Part shown: piece by piece, positions 25,411-32,642 of the stretch
How the letters are laid out: every line of letters begins with the position of its first letter
Numbering within the stretch: position 1 is the first letter of the stretch
NCBI GenBank assembly: GCA_017441385.1
Contig: JAFRXY010000007.1
Location: 1 to 47,780, forward strand
DNA length: 47,780 nt
Origin: Clostridia bacterium
GTDB lineage: Bacteria > Bacillota > Clostridia > Oscillospirales > Acutalibacteraceae
Reading direction: 5' to 3'
Position numbers and translations under genes: made by a program
The notes under the pieces: generated by a model
Told to the model about the DNA's origin: nothing
The model's database searches: none
What the model saw: only the letters and a program-made list of their open reading frames with translations

Positions 25411-26386
25411 CCCGACTGTGACAAAAGCACAACTGAACTTCATTGTCCTCTTGAAATTCGCGGCCTGTCTGTTGATTATCAACAGCCATTGCAGAGAAAT
25501 CTATCCTTATTTCTTTCTCGCCGTGGGCGGTGGACATGGCAACGCCCTTTTCTTTATCATTTCCGGCTATTGTCTGGCCAACATAAAACCGGGCTTTTTG
25601 GATTGGTATCTGAAACGCGTCAGAAGAATTATTCCGGCGGCTCTGCTGATGATGACAGTGGGTCTGGCCCTGAACTACGGCGCCGGCATCGTCGACAGCC
25701 GGCAATCGGGGCTGCAATTTGTCGCGGATCGCTATTGGTTTATCTGGGCGATCATGATCTATTACGTCCTGTTTTATTGGGTGGTCAAAAACAGCCAGAT
25801 CAAAAGACTCCTTATATTCCTCCTGATATATTTCACCGGATATGTTTTGCTTTACACCTTTTGCATTGACAAGTCGCAATTCTGTATGGAACCTGAGGGA
25901 TTCTCGTGGTTCAAAGTATATTTTTATTTTGGCATCATGTTAACCGGCGGCATATTGAAAAAAATCGGGCAGCCCGAAATGAAGCCGGAAACAATAAGAA
26001 AAAAATTATTTCTCCCTTTGGTCATTTTAATAATGATTGCGGGAATCACATGGGCGGCTGAATACTGGATGATATTTATAAAGGGAACCGGATACGGTAT
26101 ACAGTTTTTCATTCATCTGTCGGTTTATGTTTTCACCGTTTCCGTCTTTCTGCTATTCCTCTCATGTGAGAATTTGATTGACCCGAACAACGCGTTTTTC
26201 CGGAAATGCGTTACACCTGTCGCCCAAAGCACCCTTGAAATCTATCTGGTACAGGTTTCGTTGATTTTCATCGTGCTTGGATTTGCATTTCCTGTCAACT
26301 GGCTTATGTTTGTCCTTATCTCCATAGGCGGAGGACTGTTGCTGCATAAGGCGGTATCCAAAATTCCTCTGACAGGTTCGAGATAA
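25397..26386 (+). CDS. Acyltransferase family 3 membrane protein
   Basis: A 329-residue integral membrane protein with about ten hydrophobic segments. The family's early pattern is present: FIVLLKFAACLLIINSHC with the conserved His, then GNALFFIISGYCLA and WYLKRVRRIIPA. These enzymes move acyl groups (usually acetyl) onto extracytoplasmic sugars of capsule, peptidoglycan or O-antigen. The ATG at 25397 lies 14 bases inside the previous gene, with AAAGGTGA upstream, so translation is coupled. It is likely to O-acylate the glycan made by this operon. Acceptor and acyl donor cannot be read from sequence. Confidence 0.88.
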   Translation: MTESNPTVTKAQLNFIVLLKFAACLLIINSHCREIYPYFFLAVGGGHGNALFFIISGYCLANIKPGFLDWYLKRVRRIIPAALLMMTVGLALNYGAGIVDSRQSGLQFVADRYWFIWAIMIYYVLFYWVVKNSQIKRLLIFLLIYFTGYVLLYTFCIDKSQFCMEPEGFSWFKVYFYFGIMLTGGILKKIGQPEMKPETIRKKLFLPLVILIMIAGITWAAEYWMIFIKGTGYGIQFFIHLSVYVFTVSVFLLFLSCENLIDPNNAFFRKCVTPVAQSTLEIYLVQVSLIFIVLGFAFPVNWLMFVLISIGGGLLLHKAVSKIPLTGSR

Positions 26387-26410
26387 ATACTACACCAAAG
26401 GAAGATGACC

Positions 26411-27595
26411 ATGAGAAAAAAAATACTGATTCTCAACGGAAGTCACAGTGAGGCGACCTTGATTCTGAAGGCAAAAGAGCTTGGATATTATGTTGTCACA
26501 ACAGGTAACAATCCGTCGTTGATGGGCCATTCTTTTTCAGATGAATATATATGCGCGGACTATTCCGACAAGGAGGCCATACTCGATCTGGTACAAAACA
26601 ACGGCATCGACAGTATTGTATCGTGCGCCAACGATTTCGGTGTGATCACTGCCTCCTATGTCGCCGGTAAAATGGGCTGGAAGGGACATGACACCTATCA
26701 AAACGCAAATACGATTCATAAAAAAGACCTGTTTAAAAATCTCCTCCAACGGCTTGCAATAAGGACCCCCTACTCAAAAGCATTTGACAGCAAGGACGAG
26801 GCCATTGACTATGCGAGATGTGCTCAGTATCCGGTCATTGTAAAAGCAACGGATCTGACCGGAGGCAAGGGGATTTTGCGGGCTGACAATATGGAGCAGG
26901 CAGTTTTCGCCATCGACAACGCGTTTGCGCGTTCAAGAGCGAAGCGGATATTGATTGAGGAATTTATTATCGGCGTGCAGCAGTCCATTGATACGTTTGT
27001 CATCAACAAAAAGGTGGTTTCTTCGGTCAGCAACGATGTGTTCTGTCCTATCAATCCCTATCTGATTCAGTCCGAAATTCTTCCGGCCAAGGGAATTGAA
27101 AGGATTCAGGACGAACTTCACGGATTCATTGAAAAGATGTGCCAAGATCTTGACCTTGTGGACGGCATGTTTACGCTTCAGTACATTGTCCGGGACGGGA
27201 AACCGTATATCATTGAGGGAATGAGAAGGGCGCTGGGCAATCAATTCCTCACGGTGGCAAGGGCGGTCAACGGCTTCCCGTGGGAAGAAGCCCTGATCCG
27301 AGCCGAAACAGGCATGGATTTATCCGGCTTGCAAAGTGAGCCTCCCATGGCGGACATCGTTGGTCATCACGGCATCATGGCAACCAGAAACGGTATCGTC
27401 AGATCATACACCATTCCCCCTGAGATTGAGCGCCATCTCTTTCAGAAAATAGACATTATCGCTCCGGGCGAAGCCATTACAGACTATATGAACCAGAGAA
27501 TCGCCTATATTTATTACACTTATGAAAACAGAGAAGAAGCTGTTGAAGCAGTATCACACTTTAACGACCGAATAAAAATAGAATTTGAGGATTGA
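26411..27595 (+). CDS. ATP-grasp ligase
   Basis: A 394-residue cytoplasmic ATP-grasp enzyme. The first ~100 residues are a PurK/biotin-carboxylase-type preATP-grasp domain (KKILILNGSHSEATLILKA, GIDSIVSCANDFG). The ATP-grasp core follows, with VIVKATDLTGGKGI as the glycine-rich ATP loop, ILIEEFIIGVQQSID, and YIIEGMRRALGNQ for Mg and phosphate. It would join a carboxylate to an amine or thiol through an acyl-phosphate. In this operon it may attach an amino acid or amide to the ulosonic acid carboxylate, which is inference. ATG 26411 is preferred to ATG 26405 because AAAGGA ends 8 bases before it. It lies 6 bases before the epimerase gene. Confidence 0.85.
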   Translation: MRKKILILNGSHSEATLILKAKELGYYVVTTGNNPSLMGHSFSDEYICADYSDKEAILDLVQNNGIDSIVSCANDFGVITASYVAGKMGWKGHDTYQNANTIHKKDLFKNLLQRLAIRTPYSKAFDSKDEAIDYARCAQYPVIVKATDLTGGKGILRADNMEQAVFAIDNAFARSRAKRILIEEFIIGVQQSIDTFVINKKVVSSVSNDVFCPINPYLIQSEILPAKGIERIQDELHGFIEKMCQDLDLVDGMFTLQYIVRDGKPYIIEGMRRALGNQFLTVARAVNGFPWEEALIRAETGMDLSGLQSEPPMADIVGHHGIMATRNGIVRSYTIPPEIERHLFQKIDIIAPGEAITDYMNQRIAYIYYTYENREEAVEAVSHFNDRIKIEFED

Positions 27596-27601
27596 TGATT
27601 T

Positions 27602-28492
27602 ATGAAAGTACTTTTGACAGGATCAAACGGGTTTATCGGCGGACATACCTGCAAATGGCTCAGACAGAAGGGTGTTTACGTGATCGGAACGGGACGTCAT
27701 CAGGAGTCTCTCGCAGAATGTGACGAATACGTGACATGCGATTTATTCACTTCAGACGTCGGCACTCTGCTTGACAAAACCAAGGCGGGTACGGTAGACG
27801 CCGTCATTCATTTTGCGGCGGATATGAGACATGAACCCTATACGGTAGAGGTAACCGCTAACAACTGCGTCGGAACGCAAAGACTTCTCGAAATGTGCGA
27901 AAGCAGAAAAATCCCCGCGTTTATCCAGCTTTCCAGCCTTCCCGTGATTGGTTATCCTGTGCAGCACCCGATAACGGAACATCATCCGCTGCATCCCCCT
28001 ACCGTTTACCACGTCACAAAGCACACGCAGGAACTTCTCGCGGAATATGCCAATTATACCTTCGGGCTGAGAACAGTCAGCTTCAGAATCTGTTCTCCTG
28101 TCGGAAAGGGCGTCAATCCAAGAACCATCTTTCCCACCTTCGTCCGCAAGGCGCTGGCCGGCGAGGATATCACCCTGAGCGGCAAGGGGACGAGGAAGCA
28201 GACCTATATTCACGTAAACGACATCAGCAATGCCGTTTACCTTGCACTGACAACCGGCGCACAGGGCGTTTTTAATCTGGCAAGCCATAATTTGATTTCC
28301 AACCATGACCTTGCCAAGAAAATCATTTCCGTATTGCATTCCGATTCTCAGATTGTTTTTTCCGGCGCGGAGGATCCTATGGATGAATGGGTGTGGGATA
28401 TCGATATCAGCAAGCTGACGCAGGCCACCGGATTTCAGCCCCAAATCGGCATAGATGAATGTATTCTTGATCTGGCAAAGTCGTTCAGTTAA
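27602..28492 (+). CDS. NAD-dependent epimerase/dehydratase (extended SDR)
   Basis: A 296-residue extended short-chain dehydrogenase acting on nucleotide sugars. Motifs are LLTGSNGFIGGHTCKWLR (NAD(P) Rossmann loop), VIHFAAD, a Ser-rich segment (IQLSSLPVIG), and the YHVTKHTQE catalytic Tyr/Lys pair. The C-terminal part has the usual GKGTRKQTYIHVNDISNAVY and ends with the WVWDIDISKLTQATGFQP pattern. It is the last gene of the glycan operon, just 6 bases after the ATP-grasp gene. It could change the stereochemistry or dehydrate the sugar that feeds the aldolase, but the substrate cannot be deduced. Confidence 0.88.
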   Translation: MKVLLTGSNGFIGGHTCKWLRQKGVYVIGTGRHQESLAECDEYVTCDLFTSDVGTLLDKTKAGTVDAVIHFAADMRHEPYTVEVTANNCVGTQRLLEMCESRKIPAFIQLSSLPVIGYPVQHPITEHHPLHPPTVYHVTKHTQELLAEYANYTFGLRTVSFRICSPVGKGVNPRTIFPTFVRKALAGEDITLSGKGTRKQTYIHVNDISNAVYLALTTGAQGVFNLASHNLISNHDLAKKIISVLHSDSQIVFSGAEDPMDEWVWDIDISKLTQATGFQPQIGIDECILDLAKSFS

Positions 28493-28517
28493 AAAAAGAA
28501 ACCTGTTCAAAAAAATC

Positions 28518-28546
28518 TTGTATTTCTCAAATAGGTGTGCTATAAT
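28518..28546 (+). promoter_or_regulatory. Promoter of the cobalamin uptake operon
   Basis: Plus strand: -35 TTGTAT (28518-28523), 17-base spacer, -10 TATAAT (28541-28546), giving a transcript that starts just before the riboswitch. Confidence 0.8.
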
Positions 28547-28552
28547 ACCAGA

Positions 28553-28760
28553 GTCATTCGGGGAAACAGGTGCAAATCCTGTACGAGCCCGTCGCCGTGA
28601 GGTGCGAACACAAGGTTTATTTTCTTATCCGACGCCGCAATCGGAGAAAAGCCATTGGAACGGAGCTTCCGTTCTGAGAAGGCGGAAATAAACGCATCGA
28701 GTCGAAATATCCGTCTGACAGAAATTCCCGGTAGAGGCCGCGGCAGCCGGCTTCGGGAAT
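28553..28760 (+). promoter_or_regulatory. Cobalamin riboswitch
   Basis: The cobalamin core is recognisable: GGGGAAACAGGTGCAAATCC, then GAGCCCGTCGCCGTGAGG, and further on GAGAAAAGCC. Past the aptamer a hairpin with ATTCCCG/CGGGAAT arms (28723-28760 region) is followed by A+T-rich sequence without a long T-run. Control may therefore act on translation of the lipoprotein gene (AGGAG at about 28773) rather than by termination. The downstream genes for a transcobalamin-like protein and an ECF component fit the ligand. The 3' boundary is approximate. Confidence 0.85.
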
Positions 28761-28786
28761 AATACATCTATAGGAGTTGTACAACT

Positions 28787-29263
28787 ATGAAAAAGACACT
28801 GTTTTCAAAATCGTTGTCATTCATCGCTTGTATCGTGCTTACTGCGGCTGTAGCACTTTTCGCAACCGGTTGCAATGACGGCAAAAACACACCTTCCGCC
28901 GATACGCAGGCCCCTTCCGGCGCCGCCGTATCGCAGACCGACGCAAAGCCCGAGGTCAAGGAGCTTGGCGAAGGGCAGACCGCTTTCACCTTCAAGGTGG
29001 TTGAAGACGATGGGAAAGAAACCGTCTTTGCCATTCACACGGATAAAAAAACCGTGGGCGAGGCGCTGGTTGACCTGAATCTGATCGCCGGAACCGTGGA
29101 AAGCTACGGTCTGTACGTCAAAACCGTGAACGGCGTGACGGTGGACTATGATACCGACGGCAAATACTGGGCGTTCTACATCAACGGCGAATACGCCATG
29201 ACCGGCGTCGATTCCACCGACATTACCGAAGGCGCGGAATATACCTTCAAAGTAGAGAAATAA
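28787..29263 (+). CDS. DUF4430 (transcobalamin-like) lipoprotein
   Basis: A 158-residue secreted lipoprotein. Residues 1-29 are a lipoprotein signal with the box ATGC before the Cys (FIACIVLTAAVALFATGC), then a Ser/Ala/Pro linker, and residues ~75-158 form the DUF4430 fold related to the C-terminal domain of transcobalamin/intrinsic factor, with DKKTVGEALVDLNLI, YGLYVKTVNG and YWAFYINGEYAMTGVDS. I infer that it captures cobalamin at the cell surface and passes it to the ECF transporter whose S component is the next gene. Its stop overlaps that gene's start by one base (TAATG). It is controlled by the cobalamin riboswitch. Confidence 0.88.
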   Translation: MKKTLFSKSLSFIACIVLTAAVALFATGCNDGKNTPSADTQAPSGAAVSQTDAKPEVKELGEGQTAFTFKVVEDDGKETVFAIHTDKKTVGEALVDLNLIAGTVESYGLYVKTVNGVTVDYDTDGKYWAFYINGEYAMTGVDSTDITEGAEYTFKVEK

Positions 29264-29781
29264 TGAAGCTCAGCGCAAAGGAAATCGCGCTGTTCGGCAT
29301 GCTGGGCGCGTTGATGTACGCTTCCAAAATCGCTTTGGAATTCTTGCCTAACGTCCATCTGCTGGGCGTATTCACCATTTCCATGACGGCGGTTTACAGA
29401 AAGAAGGCGCTCTATCCCATCTACATCTTCGTCTTTCTGCTGGGGCTGTTTTCCGGCTTCGCGGTATGGTGGATTCCTCACCTGTATCTCTGGACGGTGC
29501 TGTGGGGCGCCTGCATGCTTCTGCCGAAGAACATTCCCGGCAAATGGAAGCCCCTCTGCTATATGTGCCTCTGCGCCGCGCACGGTTTTCTCTACGGTAC
29601 CCTGTACGCGCCGTCGCAGGCGCTCTTCTTCGGGCTGAATTTTCAGCAGACGATCGCGTGGATTGTCGCGGGATTGCCGTGGGACGCGGTGCACGGAATC
29701 AGCAATTTCTTTGCCGGCATTCTCATCTGCCCGCTGATCATGGTACTCAGGCGGTCTCAAACACAGACACAATCGCAATAA
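29263..29781 (+). CDS. ECF transporter S component, probably for cobalamin
   Basis: A 172-residue membrane protein with about six hydrophobic segments and the ECF-type S-component layout (small, N-terminal EIALFGMLGALMYASKIALE, later WDAVHGISNFFAGILICPL). It binds the vitamin in the membrane and works with the shared energising module EcfA-EcfA'-EcfT, which is not in this window. The cobalamin riboswitch upstream and the transcobalamin-like lipoprotein just before it (one-base overlap) suggest cobalamin or a precursor as the substrate. Followed by a strong terminator. Confidence 0.87.
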   Translation: MKLSAKEIALFGMLGALMYASKIALEFLPNVHLLGVFTISMTAVYRKKALYPIYIFVFLLGLFSGFAVWWIPHLYLWTVLWGACMLLPKNIPGKWKPLCYMCLCAAHGFLYGTLYAPSQALFFGLNFQQTIAWIVAGLPWDAVHGISNFFAGILICPLIMVLRRSQTQTQSQ

Positions 29782-29785
29782 TCGC

Positions 29786-29835
29786 ACCGGACTGTCTTTC
29801 CTCCTTTACGTTTGGAAAGACAGTCCGGTTTTTGT
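29786..29835 (+). terminator. Terminator of the cobalamin uptake operon
   Basis: Sixteen-base arms ACCGGACTGTCTTTCC (29786-29801) and GGAAAGACAGTCCGGT (29814-29829), loop of 12 bases, then TTTTTG. Confidence 0.95.
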
Positions 29836-29868
29836 TTGAAAAAAAACCGATAATCTTACGCGACACTC

Positions 29869-29898
29869 TTGATTGTACGCATTTCGCTGTGGTATAAT
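29869..29898 (+). promoter_or_regulatory. Promoter upstream of mgtE
   Basis: Plus strand: -35 TTGATT (29869-29874), 18-base spacer, -10 TATAAT (29893-29898). The leader to mgtE would be about 300 bases, much longer than a plain 5' UTR. It contains the small reading frame at 29936 and the hairpin at 30060-30085. I could not recognise a known magnesium riboswitch in it. Confidence 0.75.
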
Positions 29899-29935
29899 CA
29901 AATGGAAGAAAACGCAAATAAGCGAGGTGAGTAAA

Positions 29936-30073
29936 GTGACCAATTCAACAGGCGACAGTTGCGGCGGCAAATGTGAGAGTAAGACAAAATCCAAGCCTCC
30001 ACACGGCATTGCAGACGGGTTCGGGTCGCTTTACAGGCCTGACCGCCTTTTTGCGCGTGAAAATCATTTTTGA
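29936..30073 (+). CDS. Candidate leader peptide upstream of mgtE
   Basis: A 45-codon frame starting with GTG at 29936 behind AGGTGA (29925-29930), spacing 5. The peptide begins VTNSTGDSCGGKCESK and contains CGGKC and, further on, KPPHG; it has no membrane segment. It lies in the long leader of mgtE and ends inside the first part of the hairpin at 30060-30085. It could be a translated sensor of the ion state or a chance frame in a structured RNA. I recognise no family. Confidence 0.4.
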   Translation: MTNSTGDSCGGKCESKTKSKPPHGIADGFGSLYRPDRLFARENHF

Positions 30074-30085
30074 GCGCATGATTTT
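30060..30085 (+). other. Hairpin in the mgtE leader
   Basis: Perfect 8-base arms AAAATCAT (30060-30067) and ATGATTTT (30078-30085) with a 10-base loop. It is not followed by a T-run. CGTCA/TGACG pairing further along (about 30105-30130) may form another stem. Confidence 0.5.
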
Positions 30086-30209
30086 GTCCTTTCCTGCTGC
30101 CCAACGTCAGCGGGGTTTCAGGGCTTGACGTGTGACCGCGTGAAGTCCGCTCATTTGTCCGTTGCTGCTTATTTTATCTCATTGAAAAAGCAGAACGGAG
30201 TGATTATCC

Positions 30210-31661
30210 ATGACAAAGGAAACAACTGAAAAGAAAGAATTACCGACCGCCGAAGCAGCACCCGCCGAGAGCAAGATGAAGCCCGACTACGAGGGCGAAA
30301 TCGTTTCGGTCATCCGGGGAAACCTCTCTCCGAGAGTCATGCAGAGCCGGCTGGAGGACTACCACGGCAACGACATCGCGCAGGCGATGGAAAGCCTCTC
30401 CCCTGCCGAGCGCAAGAAGCTCTACCGCGTCTGCACCGTGGAAATGCTCGCGGACGTGTTCGAGTACATCGAGGAGGAAGAAGCCGGCGCGTATCTCGAC
30501 GAGATGGATATCCACAAGGCGGCCGGCGTCATCTCGGAGTTGGAAACCGACACCGCCGCCGACGTGCTTCATGAAATCAACAAGGAAAAGCGCGGGCTGA
30601 TCATCGACTTCCTCAAGCCGGAGATCCGCGAGGACATCCGGCTGATTGCCTCCTTCGACGAAGACGAAATCGGCAGCCGCATGACCACCAACTTCATCAG
30701 CATCCGCGACAACCTCACCGTCAAGGAGGCCATGAAGGAGCTGATCCGTCAGGCCAAGGAGAACGACAACATTTCCACCATCTTCACGGTGGACGAAGCG
30801 GGGGAATTCTACGGAGCCATCGACCTGAAAGACCTCATTACCGCCGACAGCACCGACAGTCTGGAATCGCTCACCACCAATTCCTTCCCCTATGTCTATG
30901 CCAACGAATCCATCGACGACTGCATCGAAAAGCTCAAGGATTACGGAGAGGATTTCGTGCCGGTGCTGGACAACGGCAACCGCCTGCTGGGGGTCATTAC
31001 CGCCCAGAGCGTCATTGAAGTGGTGGACGACGAGATGGGCGAGGATTACGCCCGTCTGGCCGGCCTGATCGCGGAGGAAGACCTCAACGAGCCGCTGGCG
31101 GACAGCATGAAGAAGCGCCTGCCGTGGCTGATCATCCTTCTGGGGCTGGGTATCGGCGTGTCAGGCGTGGTGGGAATCTTCGAGTCGGTGGTGGCGCAGC
31201 TCACGCTGATCATGGCCTTCCAGTCGCTGATTCTCGACATGGCGGGTAACGTCGGCACCCAGTCGCTGGCCGTCACCATCCGGGTGCTGACCGACGAAAA
31301 TCTCACATTCAGCCAGAAGCTGCACCTTGTCTTCAAGGAAATGCGGGTCGGACTTTTCAACGGCATTCTGCTCAGCGCGGTGTCGGTGCTCTTCATCGGG
31401 CTTTACATCCTGCTCTTCAAGGGCAGGGCGGCGGTCTTTTCCTTCGCCGTTTCGGGCTGTATCGGCGCGTCGCTGATACTGGCCATGCTGATTTCCAGCG
31501 CGGTGGGAACGCTCATTCCCCTATTCTTCAAGAAAATCAAGGTTGATCCGGCGGTAGCCTCCGGCCCGCTCATCACCACCGTCAACGACCTTGTGGCCGT
31601 CGTAACCTACTACGGCATCAGCAAGCTGCTGCTGATCGACATCCTGCATCTGGCGGGATGA
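30210..31661 (+). CDS. mgtE: Magnesium transporter MgtE
   Basis: A 483-residue Mg2+ channel/transporter of the cytoplasmic membrane. Residues ~40-150 are the superhelical MgtE N domain (LEDYHGNDIAQAMES, AAGVISELETDTAADVLHEI), ~155-280 two CBS domains that sense Mg2+ (MTTNFISIRDNLTVKEAM, VPVLDNGNRLLGVITAQSVI), and the last ~180 residues carry five membrane helices. Helical hallmarks are MAGNVGTQSLAVTIR and DPAVASGPLITTVNDLVAV, with the pore Asp. The upstream leader is long. mgtE ends in the frame of the following PP-loop gene region, whose likely start is 30 bases downstream. Confidence 0.96.
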   Translation: MTKETTEKKELPTAEAAPAESKMKPDYEGEIVSVIRGNLSPRVMQSRLEDYHGNDIAQAMESLSPAERKKLYRVCTVEMLADVFEYIEEEEAGAYLDEMDIHKAAGVISELETDTAADVLHEINKEKRGLIIDFLKPEIREDIRLIASFDEDEIGSRMTTNFISIRDNLTVKEAMKELIRQAKENDNISTIFTVDEAGEFYGAIDLKDLITADSTDSLESLTTNSFPYVYANESIDDCIEKLKDYGEDFVPVLDNGNRLLGVITAQSVIEVVDDEMGEDYARLAGLIAEEDLNEPLADSMKKRLPWLIILLGLGIGVSGVVGIFESVVAQLTLIMAFQSLILDMAGNVGTQSLAVTIRVLTDENLTFSQKLHLVFKEMRVGLFNGILLSAVSVLFIGLYILLFKGRAAVFSFAVSGCIGASLILAMLISSAVGTLIPLFFKKIKVDPAVASGPLITTVNDLVAVVTYYGISKLLLIDILHLAG

Positions 31662-31690
31662 TTTCAATTCATCAGATAACCGGAGAAAAA

Positions 31691-32407
31691 ATGAAAAAAA
31701 TCCTTTCCAAAACCCGCGCCGCCGCCGACAGGTACGGCATGCTGGGGCAGAATGAAAAAATCGCCGTCGGCGTTTCCGGCGGCAAGGATTCTCTTGTGCT
31801 GCTGCGGCTGATGGCGGCGCTGCGTGAATTCCACCCTTCCGGCTTTGCGCTGACCGCGCTATGCCTTGACCCCTGCTTCGGGGGAATTCCCGCCGAGTAT
31901 GCCGGGATAGAAGCCCTCTGCGAAGAACTGGACGTTCCGCTTGTCATCAAAAGATCACGGCTGGGCGAGATCATCTTCGAGGAGCGGGGCGAAAAGAATC
32001 CCTGCGCCCTCTGCGCCCGCATGCGGCGGGGCATCCTGCACAACATGGCGCTGGAAGCCGGCTGCTCCCGCCTCGCCCTCGGACACCATATGGACGACGC
32101 GGCGGCTACCTTCTGGATGAATCTCACCGCCGGCAGCCGGATCGACTGCTTTTCCCCCGTGACATACCTCGACCGGAAGGGTATCACCCTCATCCGCCCC
32201 ATGATCTTCTGCCGGGAAAGCGAGATACGCGCCGCCGCCGCAAGGCTTCATTTGCCGGTGATGAAGAGCCGCTGTCCCGCCGACGGCTGCACCGCGCGTA
32301 CTTCGGCGCAGATGACCCTCCGCGGACTCGAAATGAATTACCCCGGGCTGACCGAACGGATTATCGCCGCCTTGCAGCAGGGCGATATCGCCGGCTGGGG
32401 AAAATAG
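31691..32407 (+). CDS. TtcA-family PP-loop ATPase (tRNA thiolation-like)
   Basis: A 238-residue enzyme that adenylates a base of tRNA (or another target) for sulfur transfer. The PP-loop VGVSGGKDSLVLLRLM is at the N-terminus, CALCARMRRG provides the CxxC seen in TtcA-like proteins, and LGHHMDDAAATFWMNL is the family's central block. Later CPADGC adds cysteines. The start is ATG 31691 with GGAG five bases upstream; the frame also opens at an ATG overlapping the mgtE stop (31658) with no good ribosome site. TtcA itself makes 2-thiocytidine, but Gram-positive members of this group are not well characterised, so the product is left general. Confidence 0.83.
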   Translation: MKKILSKTRAAADRYGMLGQNEKIAVGVSGGKDSLVLLRLMAALREFHPSGFALTALCLDPCFGGIPAEYAGIEALCEELDVPLVIKRSRLGEIIFEERGEKNPCALCARMRRGILHNMALEAGCSRLALGHHMDDAAATFWMNLTAGSRIDCFSPVTYLDRKGITLIRPMIFCRESEIRAAAARLHLPVMKSRCPADGCTARTSAQMTLRGLEMNYPGLTERIIAALQQGDIAGWGK

Positions 32408-32556
32408 TAAAAATATTCCCTCAGAATGTCGTTCTTGTCACTGAGCGCGCGGTAAACCGTCGCCGCGTCGGTATGCAAAGCTGCCGCGATATTCCCGATG
32501 CAAAATATAGCAAATTCCAGCTCGTCCGCGTTTTTGATCCATCCAGCATGCGCCAT
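32338..32556 (-). CDS. Small DUF3791-like protein
   Basis: A 72-residue gene with AAGGAG five bases before the ATG. The first ~50 residues (DELEFAIFCIGNIAAALHTD, then YRALSDKNDIL) resemble DUF3791, a small family of unknown role. The rest does not match it and runs into 70 bases of overlap with the end of the convergent PP-loop gene, so the C-terminus may have been replaced or truncated. It follows uvrB by about 90 bases with repeat element 4 between them. DUF3791 members often sit next to DUF3990-type genes, none of which is here. Confidence 0.6.
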   Translation of the reverse strand: MAHAGWIKNADELEFAIFCIGNIAAALHTDAATVYRALSDKNDILREYFYYFPQPAISPCCKAAIIRSVSPG

Positions 32557-32577
32557 ATTAACTCCTTCTTCATTCCA

Positions 32578-32642
32578 AGGGCGACAGCCCTTCCTTCATT
32601 ATTCATTCTTAAGTTTTCAGTCTTCAGTCTTCAGTCAGCGAA
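32578..32642 (-). repeat. Post-stop heptad-repeat element 4 (after uvrB)
   Basis: On the minus strand after the uvrB stop come TTCGCTGAC and units TGAAGAC, TGAAGAC, TGAAAAC, TTAAGAA, TGAATAA and TGAAGGA (32592-32637). Then a hairpin with arms AAGGGC/GCCCTT follows. The DUF3791-like ribosome site comes next. Confidence 0.75.

Noticed and set aside
29899-30209. M-box magnesium riboswitch before mgtE
   Set aside because: A few short pieces (GAGGTGAG, AAATGTGAGAG) recall the M-box, but the conserved core GGGTCAACAG and the ordered helices are missing, so I do not call it.
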